DNA from: Deltaproteobacteria bacterium
GTDB taxonomy: Bacteria; Myxococcota_A; UBA9160; SMWR01
NCBI GenBank assembly: GCA_002729515.1
Contig: PBYF01000100.1
Coordinates: 1 to 33,651, forward strand
Reading direction: 5' to 3'
DNA: 33,651 bases
Shown: positions 16,195 through 25,186 of the stretch, piece after piece
Layout: each line of letters opens with the position of its first letter
How positions within the stretch are numbered: the first letter of the stretch is position 1
Made by a program: the position numbers and the translations under genes
The notes under the pieces: model-generated
Databases searched by the model: none
Told to the model about the DNA's origin: nothing
Seen by the model: the letters and a program-made list of their open reading frames with translations, nothing else

Positions 16195-18492
16195 TCACGC
16201 CTCGACGCAGTACAGGACGTAGTAGGGTCGGCCGCTTTCATCGTTTTTTACCTCGACGCCATGGGTGTCGTGCTCGAATCCCGGAAACTGGGCGTCGAAC
16301 GACTCGAGGCCCAACAGGAAGTCGCCGACGGCCCGCGTCTCCGCGCCGAAGCGCTCGCCCGGCATGAGCAGCGGAATGCCCGGAGGATACGGGACGACCT
16401 GCACCGCGAGGATGCGCCCCTCGAGCTGGGCTGCGGGCACTGGCTCCACCTCACCGTGCACCAGCCGCGCATAGGCATCGCGGGGAGTCAGTACGGGCTC
16501 GGGAAGGGTCTCGAACGCTGCGTCGAGGCTTCCCAGGATGCCGTGCTCGCGAATCGCGTCGTGCATCTCGCCTGCGAGATCGCACAACCCCATCCCGCCG
16601 TATCGCTGCGGATGGGCGGCGATGAGCTCGGGTAGAGCGGTCGAGAGCGGCGCGTTCGCATCGTAGAGTTCCTTGAACTCGAACAGCCCGGCAACCAGTG
16701 AGCCCCACTTCCCCTTCGTGGTGCCGATCGAGAACAGCGTGAGGATCGAGTAGGGCTCCGTCTTCTCGACCACGATCCCCCGGCCGCCGAGAAATCTCGA
16801 CACGATCGCGGCTGGGATGCCTCGATCGAGCAGGCGACCGTCGGGACCAACGCCTGGTGTCAATGTGGTGACCTTGATCGGGTCGAGCATGCAGTATCGG
16901 TCGCTCAGGTCTCCGAACCCGTGCCACGACGCCTTCGGCCCGAGCAGCCAGGCCTCGGGCGCGGTCGCCAGGTCATCCGGCTTGGCGTCGAGGAAGCTCC
17001 GGCCGTCCAGCTCGTCGACCTGCCAGGTGTCGAACCACCAGTCGTCGGCATCCCGGTTCCGCAGCTCCCGCCCGATCCGCAGGATCTCTTGGCGGAAGTC
17101 GATGGCTTCGCGGATCGATTCGTCGGTCAGCGCCGGACCCGCGTCGTCCATCATCTTGGCCGATACATCGGTGGAGGCGATGATGCTGTACTGCGGTGAC
17201 GTCGAAGTGTGGGTCATGAACGCTTCGTTGAAGAGCGTCGGCTCCACGGGAACCCGGCCCGAGCGTACGTGGATCATCGACGCCTGCGAGAGCGCCGCCA
17301 GCAGCTTGTGGGTCGAGTGGGTGACCGACACGGTCGCGTCGTCGTCGGACCGCACGCCGCGGTGCATCCCGTAGCGGCCCTCGTAGATCGGGTTGAAGCG
17401 GGCGTAGGCGAACCAGGCTTCGTCGTAGTGGATTCGAGGCACGCTCTGGCTGAGCAGCGCCGTCGTACATTCGACGTCGTAGCAGAGACCGTCGTAGGTC
17501 GAGTTCGTCAGCACGGCCAGCACGGGCTGCTGGCTCGGATCGGCGACGAGCGGGCTGTCTTCGAGCTTCTTTCGGATGGTCTCCGGCTCGAGCTCGCTCG
17601 CGGGCACGGGGCCGATCACGCCGCGCGCGTTGCGGGTGGGCTTGAGATAGACGGGAATTGCTCCGCTCAGCTTCAGAGCGTAGTTGAGCGACTTGTGGCA
17701 GTTGCGGTCGACGAGGACGATGTCCCCGTCGGCAGCCGCGGAATGGAGCACGATCTCGTTGCTCGCAGAGCTTCCACCGATCGAGAAGTAGGTCTGATCC
17801 GCACCGAAGACCCGGGCGGCATAGCGCTCGGCTTCGCCGACCGGACCCGAGTGATCGTTGAGCGAGCCCAGATCCTCGACCGAGATCGACAGGTCCGAGC
17901 GCAGCATCTGCTCGCCGTAGAAGCCGAGGAAGGCACGCCCGACGGCGGTCTTCATGAAGGCGGTCCCGCCGGTGTGCCCGGGTGTGTGCCACGAGTACTC
18001 GTGCACGTCCGCAAAGTTCGTCATGGCCCCGAAGAAGGGTGGAAGGACGCTGTCGAGGTAGCGACGCGCGGCCGCGTCGATCCGGCCCGCGATGAAGGCC
18101 GGGCTGTCTTCGAGTGCCCAGATGTAGCCCTCGATCTGCTCGACGATTTCGATGGGGACGTTTCCGATCGCCGAGCGGCTGGCCCCGAGCAACACGGGGA
18201 GGCGCTCGGCATGCCCGCGCACACGCGTGAGGATGCGTAGCGTCTGCGTGAGCGCAGCGCTGTCCGCCGAGGCGAGCGTCCAGCTGAGCACCACACAGGC
18301 GAGGGCGGAATTCGAAGCCACCAGGGCTTCTGCGTCGTCGAGCGAGTGAGCCGTCGAAACCGGACGGCCGAGCGCCTCGAGTTCGGTTTCGATCGCATGC
18401 ACACCTGCACCGACGGCAGAATCCACGTCGAGGTCGGAGACGACCAACACGGTGAACTTTTGACCTAGGCTTGTCGGCATCGAACAGTTCAT
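16195..18492 (-). CDS. Orn/Lys/Arg decarboxylase (fold-type I, PLP-dependent)
   Basis: Cytoplasmic amino-acid decarboxylase of 765 residues, the full length of inducible or biosynthetic basic amino-acid decarboxylases. Residues 1-130 form a response-regulator-like wing domain (TVLVVSDLD), then a linker and the major PLP domain starting YSWHTPGHTGGTAFMK. PLP-site residues include SIGGSSASNE (237-246), DRNCHKS (262-268), HYDEAWFAYARFNPIY and the Schiff-base lysine Lys396 in THSTHKLLAA. The C-terminal domain carries a small-molecule site around DLAGEMHDAIREH. Product could be agmatine, cadaverine or putrescine; specificity cannot be told apart by eye. Start ATG 18492 has GGGAG ten bases upstream. 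It is monocistronic or shares a transcript with the small frame below it. Confidence 0.94.
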   Translation of the reverse strand: MNCSMPTSLGQKFTVLVVSDLDVDSAVGAGVHAIETELEALGRPVSTAHSLDDAEALVASNSALACVVLSWTLASADSAALTQTLRILTRVRGHAERLPVLLGASRSAIGNVPIEIVEQIEGYIWALEDSPAFIAGRIDAAARRYLDSVLPPFFGAMTNFADVHEYSWHTPGHTGGTAFMKTAVGRAFLGFYGEQMLRSDLSISVEDLGSLNDHSGPVGEAERYAARVFGADQTYFSIGGSSASNEIVLHSAAADGDIVLVDRNCHKSLNYALKLSGAIPVYLKPTRNARGVIGPVPASELEPETIRKKLEDSPLVADPSQQPVLAVLTNSTYDGLCYDVECTTALLSQSVPRIHYDEAWFAYARFNPIYEGRYGMHRGVRSDDDATVSVTHSTHKLLAALSQASMIHVRSGRVPVEPTLFNEAFMTHTSTSPQYSIIASTDVSAKMMDDAGPALTDESIREAIDFRQEILRIGRELRNRDADDWWFDTWQVDELDGRSFLDAKPDDLATAPEAWLLGPKASWHGFGDLSDRYCMLDPIKVTTLTPGVGPDGRLLDRGIPAAIVSRFLGGRGIVVEKTEPYSILTLFSIGTTKGKWGSLVAGLFEFKELYDANAPLSTALPELIAAHPQRYGGMGLCDLAGEMHDAIREHGILGSLDAAFETLPEPVLTPRDAYARLVHGEVEPVPAAQLEGRILAVQVVPYPPGIPLLMPGERFGAETRAVGDFLLGLESFDAQFPGFEHDTHGVEVKNDESGRPYYVLYCVEA

Positions 18493-18510
18493 TTGGAACA
18501 GGCTCCCATG

Positions 18511-18684
18511 TTATCCGCTGGCACCTTCGTAGCTGCTGTGGCTGTGCGCGAAGTCGTTCATGTGCATGAGGTAGACGACCTCATTCACGTCGTGGATCGC
18601 GCCCTTGACCCGCAGGTTCTCATCGATCTCCTCGGCCGAGTAGCCACTCACTCCGAAATTGAAGGCCCTGATCCGCTCTCCCGC
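18511..18684 (-). pseudogene. SGNH/GDSL-type hydrolase fragment
   Basis: Just upstream of the decarboxylase, the minus-strand frame ending with TAA at 18511 reads GERIRAFNFGVSGYSAEEID and continues to VNEVVYLMHMNDFAHSHSSY. The NFGVSGYS block followed about 35 residues later by hydrophobic residues and xNDF matches block II and block III of SGNH-hydrolase-like proteins (AlgX or DHHW-type relatives). Block I with the catalytic serine and block V with Asp-x-x-His are absent. The protein is truncated at both ends, so this is a relic. The stretch 18685-19170 shows no further gene. Confidence 0.5.
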
Positions 18685-19170
18685 GGGATCGACCCATGGT
18701 CCATGCGTAGATCCGGAAGGCGACCTAGAACGTCCCGAGGCCACGGCCAGGAACGTGGCGGAAGTGAGAATGTGCGACGCCACCGAGACTTGGCCGACCC
18801 GGCGCCTGCCCCTTGCTTCACGTTCGCTCATCGACTGTCCACTTTTCCTTGCAAGGCCTTGCTTAGCGTAGCCGAATTCCGAATTGGGGTTCTGCGCTTC
18901 CGTCTTGGGGCGGACTTTGGAGGGAGCTCGCAAGAGAAGGTCGGAGATCGAGTTTTACGAATTGCAATTCCGTGTGTCCGAGTGTTCGCCTATGGATGAT
19001 GTGCCGGAGCGCTGGAACGGCCGTCCTCCGCCGGCGGATACAGCGCTGCGGGAGTCTCGGCAGGCATGACCTCGGCGGGACGTGCCGATGAGACACGCAC
19101 TGGTCGAAGACTTGGATGCCCAGCGGCCGGTCCCCTTCGGACCGACCCGAGTGCGCAGCTTGCCATACTC

Positions 19171-19258
19171 GAGCACAGGAAATTCAGACTGCGTTTTCGC
19201 TGGGTCCGAGTAGCCGGCATTCTGCAAAATAGAGGCGGACGAGGGGATCTGGGTCCGG
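19171..19258 (+). repeat. Dispersed intergenic repeat, copy B
   Basis: A full-length forward copy: GAGCACAGGAAATTCAGACT, GCGTTTTCGCTGGGTCCGAG, GGCATTCTGCAAAATAGAGG and GAGGGGATCTGGGTCC. It ends eight bases before the stop codon of the convergent RND transporter gene. Comparison with copy A shows the same start GAGCACAGGAA and the same spacing between blocks. Confidence 0.8.
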
Positions 19259-19265
19259 TATGGGG

Positions 19266-21701
19266 CTAGGAGCCCGTTGTGGAGCCGCGGGTGATTCCCC
19301 GCTGCGCCCCCGGGCGTCGGCTCACCAGGCACATCAGCGCAGGGGCCAGCAGCAGGTCGGCCAGCAGAGCCGCCGTGATCGCAAAGGCCAGCAGGAGCCC
19401 GAAGGCGACCATGTTGGGCATCGATGAGAAGGTGAAGATCAAGAAGCCAGTGACCAGTACCAGCGTGGTGATCAGAATCGCACGCCCCGAGGTCAGGAGT
19501 GTCTCGCGCACGGCTTCCGGGGCCTCTAGGCCGCGTTCAAAGTTGCGGCGAAAGCCGTGCATGAAATGGATCGTGTCATCCACGGCCAGACCGATCGCGA
19601 TGCCGCCGGCCATCAGGGCGAAGATGTCGATCGGCTTTCCCAGCCAGGCAATCAGCCCGAGCATCAGCAGAATCGGTACCAGGTTGGGGATCATGGCGAT
19701 CACGCCGAGTCGGAAGCTGCCGAGCAGGAGCATCATCAGCGGGGCGATGATCAGCAGGGCCAGGCCATAGGAGCGGAACATCCCGCGGATCATGGCCGAG
19801 ATCGTACGTGTCAGGAGGGGCAGATTTCCAGAAAGCGTGACCTCGGCCACATCTCCCAGCCTTTCGCGAGCCAGGAGCTCGATCTCGTCGACGAAGGGCA
19901 CGAAGTCGATGGCGTCGCGCCAGGGAACGCGCGCACTGATACGAGCCTCGCGAAACTGTGAATCGACCATCTTCTCGAGATCGTCGGAGCCGCTGTTCTC
20001 GAAGAGAAGCAGCTCTTGAGCCACCAGCCTTCGATCATCTGGAATGACGTAGAACTCCGGGCGATCTTCGTTGAGAGCTCGATGGATCTCCTTGACCACA
20101 TCCGCCAGCGAGACGGTAAGGCCCGCCCGTAGGCCCGCGTGGGGCGTACTCTCCAACTCCTCGCCCAACGCCGCCATGGCCTCCAATACCTCGGGTTCGT
20201 GGAGGCCATTTTCACGCCCAGTGTCGATCAGGAACTCCACGCCCATGGCTCCGCCCATCTCCCGGTTGACGGCCTCTGTCGCGACTCGAATCGGTGTCTG
20301 CTCCTGCACCCAGTTGAGGGGATTGTGGGAGAAGCCCAGTTCGGGGAGACGAAGCGCGGCCACCAGGCATAATGCCGCCGAGACGCCCACCACCGTCCAC
20401 GGCGCGTTCGCAGCCACCTCGCCCAGGCGACTCAGCAGGAGATCCAGACCACCGAGTCCGGTCGCCTCCGCGCGCACTTCGACCGCGCGTGTGGGCCACA
20501 CCGCCAATAGCGCCGGCAGAAGCGTCACACTGTAGAGGAGCGCCAGCAAGACACCGGCGGGCGCGAAGAAGCCAAGCATCGCGACCGGCCAGACCTTGAT
20601 GACGGCGAAGGAAGCGAAGCCCCCGGCCGTGGTAAGGCTCGTCAGCACCACCGGCAGTCCCGAGTGGCGCAACGCATCCGCCAGTGCGTCCTCCCGCGAG
20701 CGTCCGGCGCGCAGACGCTGAAAGTAGATCGACAGGATGTGGACCGAATCCCCGATACCGATCGACAGCAACAGGGAGGGGAGGATCTGCGTCGGTGGAT
20801 AGATGGGTACCCCGGTGTGCCCCATCAACCCCATCGTGGAAGTCAGGGCACAGATCACTACCAATAACGAAATGACCACCGCGGAGGGCCTGCGAAAGAG
20901 CAGAAAGAGGACAACGGCAATCGTCAGCACGGCGAGTCCCACGAAGCGCTGCATGTCCTGCAACATGGAGCGGGCGATGATCTGGAGCATCACTGCCTGG
21001 CCCGCATTGTGGGTGCGAAAGCCGGGGGTATCGTAGCTATCCACCACTTCCACCAGCGCAGTGGCGAACTCGCTGGTCTCGTCACCGCTCAAGTACACGG
21101 GCTCCTGATCCGCTGCTACCCCCTCGTCATCAAAGCCCCCCAGCGCCTGCTGGGCTGAGGCATCGGGAGCATAGGTCTGGAGCTCGACAACCAGATTTGT
21201 AAAGCGGCCGTCTCGCGAGATCATGTTGTTCAAGTAGAGCGGGTTGGCCAGCGCTCTTCGACGCAGGGCGGCCAGCTGGACGGGGTCGCTGGGCAAGTCC
21301 TCGAGAAACTCCTGCACCAGCAACGATTCTTCCTGCCCACGCGTATCTCTGGCGTTGATCAGGCTGGTCACCTCCGACACGTAGGGCACCCGCTCTTCGA
21401 TTTCCTCGTGCAGAGTGCGCAGCCTCTCGAGAAAGCCGAAATCGAAGACATCGGGCGCTTCGACCAGAACGATCACGACATCCTCGCGGCCGAACTGCTC
21501 ACGGAAGCGGTCGTAGGCCACCCGCACCGGGTCTCGCTCGCTCAGGAAAGCCTCGAAACTGACCTCCGTCTCGAGGCGCCGCACCCCCGATGCCAATGTC
21601 AGCGCCACAAGCAGCGAACTTATGACTACGGCCCAGCGATGCCTGAATAGAAGGTGCCCCCAGGCCTCGAAGCCATTCTCGACGCGTTCCCTGATGATCA
21701 T
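19266..21701 (-). CDS. RND-superfamily transporter with two MMPL domains
   Basis: Inner-membrane proton-driven exporter of the MMPL/HpnN type, 811 residues, the usual size of the short bacterial members. Twelve transmembrane helices can be drawn: one near residues 24-42, a cluster of five around 235-400 (AVLTIAVVLFLLFRR, LLLSIGIGDSVHILSIYFQR, GFASFAVIKVWPVAMLGFF), a lone helix opening the second half (ANAPWTVVGVSAALCLVAAL) and a final cluster around 635-795. GIGDSVH and GLAVDDTIHFMHGF are the conserved helix-4 and helix-10 acidic motifs for proton relay. Two soluble porter domains lie between. Substrate class is probably lipid or hydrophobic, by family. No outer-membrane or adaptor partner is adjacent. 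The start ATG 21701 has a weak GGACGGGG upstream. Confidence 0.92.
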   Translation of the reverse strand: MIIRERVENGFEAWGHLLFRHRWAVVISSLLVALTLASGVRRLETEVSFEAFLSERDPVRVAYDRFREQFGREDVVIVLVEAPDVFDFGFLERLRTLHEEIEERVPYVSEVTSLINARDTRGQEESLLVQEFLEDLPSDPVQLAALRRRALANPLYLNNMISRDGRFTNLVVELQTYAPDASAQQALGGFDDEGVAADQEPVYLSGDETSEFATALVEVVDSYDTPGFRTHNAGQAVMLQIIARSMLQDMQRFVGLAVLTIAVVLFLLFRRPSAVVISLLVVICALTSTMGLMGHTGVPIYPPTQILPSLLLSIGIGDSVHILSIYFQRLRAGRSREDALADALRHSGLPVVLTSLTTAGGFASFAVIKVWPVAMLGFFAPAGVLLALLYSVTLLPALLAVWPTRAVEVRAEATGLGGLDLLLSRLGEVAANAPWTVVGVSAALCLVAALRLPELGFSHNPLNWVQEQTPIRVATEAVNREMGGAMGVEFLIDTGRENGLHEPEVLEAMAALGEELESTPHAGLRAGLTVSLADVVKEIHRALNEDRPEFYVIPDDRRLVAQELLLFENSGSDDLEKMVDSQFREARISARVPWRDAIDFVPFVDEIELLARERLGDVAEVTLSGNLPLLTRTISAMIRGMFRSYGLALLIIAPLMMLLLGSFRLGVIAMIPNLVPILLMLGLIAWLGKPIDIFALMAGGIAIGLAVDDTIHFMHGFRRNFERGLEAPEAVRETLLTSGRAILITTLVLVTGFLIFTFSSMPNMVAFGLLLAFAITAALLADLLLAPALMCLVSRRPGAQRGITRGSTTGS

Positions 21702-21827
21702 CGGAGCCCCGTCCTAGCTACACCCGCCATCCGTCTCCAAGAGCAGACACTCATGCCATAAGGCCCGCCAATTGAGCCTAGCCGGAACCGCCACCTTCCC
21801 GCGGCGCCTTCGGAAGCGGGCGGCCGC

Positions 21828-21902
21828 TCAAGAGCCGTACTTCTTCAAGTAATAGCGAAACCGGTGATAGGAAAGCCTGAGCCCGCGTGCCCAGAGCCCA
21901 GC
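21828..21902 (-). pseudogene. C-terminal Fis-type helix-turn-helix remnant
   Basis: The minus-strand frame ending at TGA 21828 reads GLRLSYHRFRYYLKKYGS, almost exactly the recognition helix and tail of the Fis-type DNA-binding domain that closes sigma-54-dependent activators (typically LGLSxRxFRYYLKKYGL). An in-frame TGA lies only 24 codons upstream and no AAA+ or receiver domain follows in any frame, so only the last helix survives. It shows that a regulator gene once lay between the transporter and the M23 gene. The rest of the 21702-22261 gap holds the repeat below and no other gene. Confidence 0.45.
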
Positions 21903-21943
21903 TCATGGCCTCGCCGACCTGTCGCTGGCGCGAGGAGCCTGGG

Positions 21944-22020
21944 AAGCTCAAGCTGTGTTCGCGTTAGGCCCGATCAGTAGACATTGCGTCCAATCGAGGC
22001 AGGCGAGGGGATCAGGTTCC
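21944..22020 (+). repeat. Dispersed intergenic repeat, copy D
   Basis: Forward copy starting AAGCTCAAGCTGTG and continuing with GGCCCGATCAGTAGACATT, then GTCCAATCGAGGCAGG and CGAGGGGATCAGGTTCC. The distal end is the best preserved of all copies. It lies about 240 bases ahead of the M23 peptidase gene. Confidence 0.75.
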
Positions 22021-22261
22021 AGTTGGGAGGTGCGACTCGAACCCCGCGACAGGATCGAGTTGCGACCGGACCGCTCAACTAGCCCCAGACGGCGTAGCAG
22101 CTCCCGCGCGCGCCGCAGTATTTGATATCCAAGCGTTTGTGCGCGCATGTGGAATTCTGATTTTGTTTTGGGATGTTGCCAACCCGCCCCCGCTGCGTTA
22201 CGAGAGTCTCTGAACATCAGTGTTACAATTGCTAACTATGTCAGGAGGCCATCCGGCTGTG

Positions 22262-22921
22262 ATGAAGTCACTTCTTCAAGCATCGCTGGTATTCCTTGGT
22301 GGAACACAGGTCGCGGCGGAAGATCTGAGCTTGCCTTTCAACGGCCGTGGGTTCGTATTTGCTGCGGGAGATACACCCAATGTCAATCACCACGTTATGC
22401 AGCCGGCTCAACGATACGGAGTCGATTTTGCGCTGGTCGGTGGTCCCAGTGGCCGCGAATTGACGCGTGGTGGGTCCACCAATCTCGAAGACTACTTCTG
22501 CTGGGATGAACCGGTGATTGCACCAGCCGGAGGGGTCGTTGTCGGTATCGTCGATGACCTGCCCGATCAGCCCTTGGGTTCCAAGGATCCAGGCAATCCT
22601 GCGGGTAACCATGTTGTCATCAAGACAGGCGAAGGGCTGTTCTTGTTTCTCGCTCACCTGAAGCGGAATACCGTAGCCGTGAAGCCGAATGAGCGTGTTC
22701 AAAGAGCGCAGACGTTGGGCCTCTGTGGCAACTCGGGGAATACGGATTTCCCGCACATCCATCTTCATATCCAGGACAGTCCGATTTTCAACAGTGGAAC
22801 CGGCCAGAATCCGATCTTTGGCCCAATCGATGTCGAGCTCACCGAAAAACAATTCAAAGCAGTCACATGGCCACTGATCTCGGGGCTCTTCGTCTCGAAT
22901 ACTGAAAAACCGGAGCGGTAA
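22262..22921 (+). CDS. Exported M23-family (LytM-like) zinc metallopeptidase
   Basis: Probable periplasmic peptidoglycan-type endopeptidase, 219 residues. The ATG at 22262 (or GTG at 22259, which fits AGGAGG at 22243-22248 slightly better) gives a signal peptide MKSLLQASLVFLGGTQVAAE. The catalytic domain shows NHHVMQPAQRYGVDFALVG (His43/44, Asp55), the strand block EPVIAPAGGVVVGIVDD, GNHVVIKTGEGLFLFLAHLK, the LCGNSGNT turn and the HxH motif in FPHIHLHIQDSP (His165, His167). The classic HxGxD is replaced by QRYGVD with histidines seven to eight residues earlier, as in one M23 subgroup, so it is probably still a metal site. No amidase or division partner lies beside it. The HIT gene follows after 67 bases, same strand. 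Confidence 0.88.
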   Translation: MKSLLQASLVFLGGTQVAAEDLSLPFNGRGFVFAAGDTPNVNHHVMQPAQRYGVDFALVGGPSGRELTRGGSTNLEDYFCWDEPVIAPAGGVVVGIVDDLPDQPLGSKDPGNPAGNHVVIKTGEGLFLFLAHLKRNTVAVKPNERVQRAQTLGLCGNSGNTDFPHIHLHIQDSPIFNSGTGQNPIFGPIDVELTEKQFKAVTWPLISGLFVSNTEKPER

Positions 22922-22988
22922 CCGAAGCGCTGCATCTTCGGCTTTTTGGTTCAAGCGCCAATTCACCTAACCAGGCCCTTTCGAGGAG

Positions 22989-23330
22989 ATGCCGAGATCG
23001 AGGTGGGTTGCCGAGTCCGAGCACGCGTTCGTGATCGAAGACCGCTGCGCACCAGCTGCTCCGGTTCACTTGCTCGTGATTCCGAAGGAAAGAGTCACCT
23101 CTCTTCTCGAGGCGTCCCCGTCTCTACTGGGAGAAATGCTCGAGCTCGCTCGGGATACCGCCCGAGACCGAGGCATCGCAGACTCGGGATTTCGTGTGGT
23201 CATCAACACCAATCCGCAGGCGGGCCAAACGGTCTACCACCTCCACATGCACGTCAAAGGTGGGCGCCAGCTGCGAGAGCCACTCCTTCCCCTCATCTGG
23301 AGCCGCCTCATCCACTGGCGCGCGGCCTAA
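22989..23330 (+). CDS. HIT-family (HINT-like) nucleotide-binding protein
   Basis: Small cytoplasmic histidine-triad protein of 113 residues, close in length to bacterial HinT. The motif is VYHLHMHVKGG with His84, His86 and His88; upstream lie APVHLLVIPKERVTSL and FRVVINTNPQAGQ, both standard HINT blocks. Such proteins hydrolyse adenosine phosphoramidates and related nucleoside conjugates. The N-terminus lacks the usual metal-binding CxFC segment, starting directly with a short MPRSRWVAESEHAFVIED. A stop codon at 22968 in this frame leaves ATG 22989 as the only ATG, with GAGGAG touching it, an unusually tight spacing. Same strand as the M23 gene. Confidence 0.93.
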   Translation: MPRSRWVAESEHAFVIEDRCAPAAPVHLLVIPKERVTSLLEASPSLLGEMLELARDTARDRGIADSGFRVVINTNPQAGQTVYHLHMHVKGGRQLREPLLPLIWSRLIHWRAA

Positions 23331-23479
23331 TCACTCATTAGGCGGTTGGAAGCCAGGTGGGATCTGTCATGTCCGGGCAAGATGCGGTTCTGGGCGAGCA
23401 GGCGCGAACGTGCAAAGACCTCGATATCATCCTGCACGAGGAGGACCTCCCTCCGCTCACGCGGGCTGCTTCCCCTCGA

Positions 23480-24709
23480 TCAGGTTTCGAGGGCGATCCC
23501 ATAGTGATCGGTGTAGGGGCGCATCTGCTCCCGTAGCGACACCGAGTCGAATCCCCATTCTTCGGGGGTGTACTTGTGGGTCCCAAACTTGCCCTTGGGT
23601 TTTTGTTGGATGTAGCGGCGAATCGAGTCTCCATGCTCGGGCAGGAATGGGCGCTTTATCTGATCATAGAGGCGTTCGACTGCAGCAACCGGGTCCGCCA
23701 TGAGGTCTGCGAAGTGCGAGTCGACGATGCGATCGGGCAGCTCTCCGGCCGCACGCCGCTGCGCGAGGGCAATCATCATCAGACCCAGACCGGCTCCGCC
23801 CGCCTCCGGTAGTTCGACCTGATTACATCGCTCCCAACGAACCGTCGCCAACGTACTGAGACTCGAAGGCTCCGTCTTGAGGGGATCACGGTGGGTATGA
23901 ATCACCCATGCATCGGGGTAGGTGGCAAAGAGCAGATCGATGAAGATCAGATAGAGGGGAGTTTTCAAGACCCAGTTCTGCTTGGGCCGACCAAATTGAA
24001 GTGCCTGCAGCAGCGCGCGGTGGTACTCCATGGTCGCCGGATAGTCCGCCTCCCAATTTGGCATGTTGGCGATCATGCCCCAATGACCACCTGTAAAACT
24101 GGGCAGGGTCAAGGTCACGCACTCCACCGGCAGGTCAGACCGCAGTTCGTGGATTGCGGCAAATTCCGGCTGCACGTCCGACCAGAACTCTTGCTCGCAT
24201 TCCGCCATCCGCTGCCTGGCTGACGCGTCCGCGCCCTCCCAGGCGACCGGGTGAAGCACTTCCCACGCGAGAGGCGCTCGTGCATTCGGGTCCAGGGCCA
24301 GCAACTCGAAAAGAATCGAGGTTCCCGATCGCGGCGGACCGGTAATGACCAATGGCGATTCGATTTTCTCCTCCGAGATCGCCGGGTTCTGCTTCCGAGC
24401 GCGGGTCAGGAGGAGCCTCGTCCGCAGTCCGCGCAGTAACTCCTGACGCGTCATCAGGCGGCCCAGAGCGTTGAGATTCCCTGTCGCCTCGAGTTCTGCG
24501 ATCAGGGACAGAAAGCGTGTCTTCCAGTCGCCATCGAAGTCGCCGAAGTCGTCGAGCCCACCCGTCGAGGCGATGGCGGTTTGCACGAGTTCCCCTGGGT
24601 CCATCGGGATCAGGTTTGCCGCTCCTCCCAGCGCATCGCCCATGGCATTGATGTGACGCGCCCAATCGGGACGGCTGTAGTGGTCGGCGAGGTTCTTGAT
24701 CTGCACCAT
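23480..24709 (-). CDS. PAPS-dependent sulfotransferase family protein
   Basis: Cytoplasmic sulfotransferase of 409 residues that would move a sulfuryl group from PAPS to an unknown acceptor. The 5'-phosphosulfate loop is VITGPPRSGTS (residues 121-131), the 3'-phosphate motif is WVIHTHRDPLKTEPS (HRDP at 273-276), and WVLKTPLYLIFIDLLFATYPD between them is the standard strand-helix block. The N-terminal 110 residues are helical and the C-terminal part has RRYIQQKPKGKFGTHKYTPE, typical of the large bacterial sulfotransferase_3 group. The start ATG 24709 has GGGAG about eleven bases upstream. It diverges from the molybdenum hydroxylase gene, 477 bases away. A link to that cluster's substrate is only conjecture. 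Confidence 0.9.
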   Translation of the reverse strand: MVQIKNLADHYSRPDWARHINAMGDALGGAANLIPMDPGELVQTAIASTGGLDDFGDFDGDWKTRFLSLIAELEATGNLNALGRLMTRQELLRGLRTRLLLTRARKQNPAISEEKIESPLVITGPPRSGTSILFELLALDPNARAPLAWEVLHPVAWEGADASARQRMAECEQEFWSDVQPEFAAIHELRSDLPVECVTLTLPSFTGGHWGMIANMPNWEADYPATMEYHRALLQALQFGRPKQNWVLKTPLYLIFIDLLFATYPDAWVIHTHRDPLKTEPSSLSTLATVRWERCNQVELPEAGGAGLGLMMIALAQRRAAGELPDRIVDSHFADLMADPVAAVERLYDQIKRPFLPEHGDSIRRYIQQKPKGKFGTHKYTPEEWGFDSVSLREQMRPYTDHYGIALET

Positions 24710-25186
24710 CGGTGAAATGACTCCCGTTGATTGAAGATTGTTGGAAGAATGGCCGCCAAAACAGGGCTTCCAGGGCCCGAATCATTCTTGGGAAAGCGAG
24801 CCGCAGCGCAGGAAACGCCCCCGCATGTCTTCTGGGCCGAGTTCATGACGCGTTTGGAGACAGGCATTGTCCTTCGCCGGGACCACGAATACGGCGTTTC
24901 CGGAGGCGGAGCCCCGCGGGTGCCTGGCGTAGCGCCCGCACGCGGCCCCCGTGGGAGTTAACGTAGCGACGGATCATCGGATTTCGCACCGAAGGTACAG
25001 TCTATTCTCCTGCTCTCGACAGGTGGATTCATGAGAGTATAAGCTTGTATTGGATTCTATTCTTACCTTAGAGTGTATTGTATAGGGTTCCCGGGGGAGG
25101 GTGAGCCAGGCGCCGGCTCGCCCTTTTTGCGCGGATTGGGCACCGCGATACAGCGGTGGCCGGGCGAAGTCCATCAGGGGGGTGAA
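24710..25186. other. Divergent control region of sulfotransferase and catabolic operon
   Basis: This 477-base gap lies between divergently read genes. Bases 24740-24960 are GC-rich and include a hairpin (24914-24945). Bases 25031-25085 are clearly AT-rich compared with everything around them and lie 100-155 bases before the molybdenum hydroxylase start, so they probably hold that operon's promoter. Hexamers of the TTGGAT and TATAGG kind occur but their spacing is poor, so no box is called. No gene is seen. Confidence 0.4.
24914..24945. repeat. Nested inverted repeat (hairpin)
   Basis: Three short helices stack on each other: CCGC with GCGG, GTGC with GCAC, and GGCG with CGCC around a TAG loop, separated by one- and two-base bulges. 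There is no downstream T-run on either strand, so it is not an ordinary terminator. It lies upstream of both divergent genes and could be a protein-binding or RNA structure, or chance in GC-rich DNA. Confidence 0.4.

Noticed and set aside
18863..18960. A possible eighth copy of the dispersed repeat (CTGCGCTTCCGTCTTGGGGC)
   Set aside because: Only about twenty bases resemble the core and the later blocks are absent, so it cannot be told from chance.
22020..22110. A tRNA-like T-arm (GGTTCGAGTC read on the minus strand) with GAGTTGCGACCGG nearby
   Set aside because: The T-stem does not pair properly and no acceptor, D or anticodon arms can be folded around it, so it is not a tRNA; a relic cannot be excluded.
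23369..23536. A 55-codon forward frame starting MSGQDAVLGEQ with AGGTGGGA upstream
   Set aside because: It overlaps the 3' end of the sulfotransferase on the other strand and has no recognisable domain; its codon pattern over the overlap mirrors the real gene.
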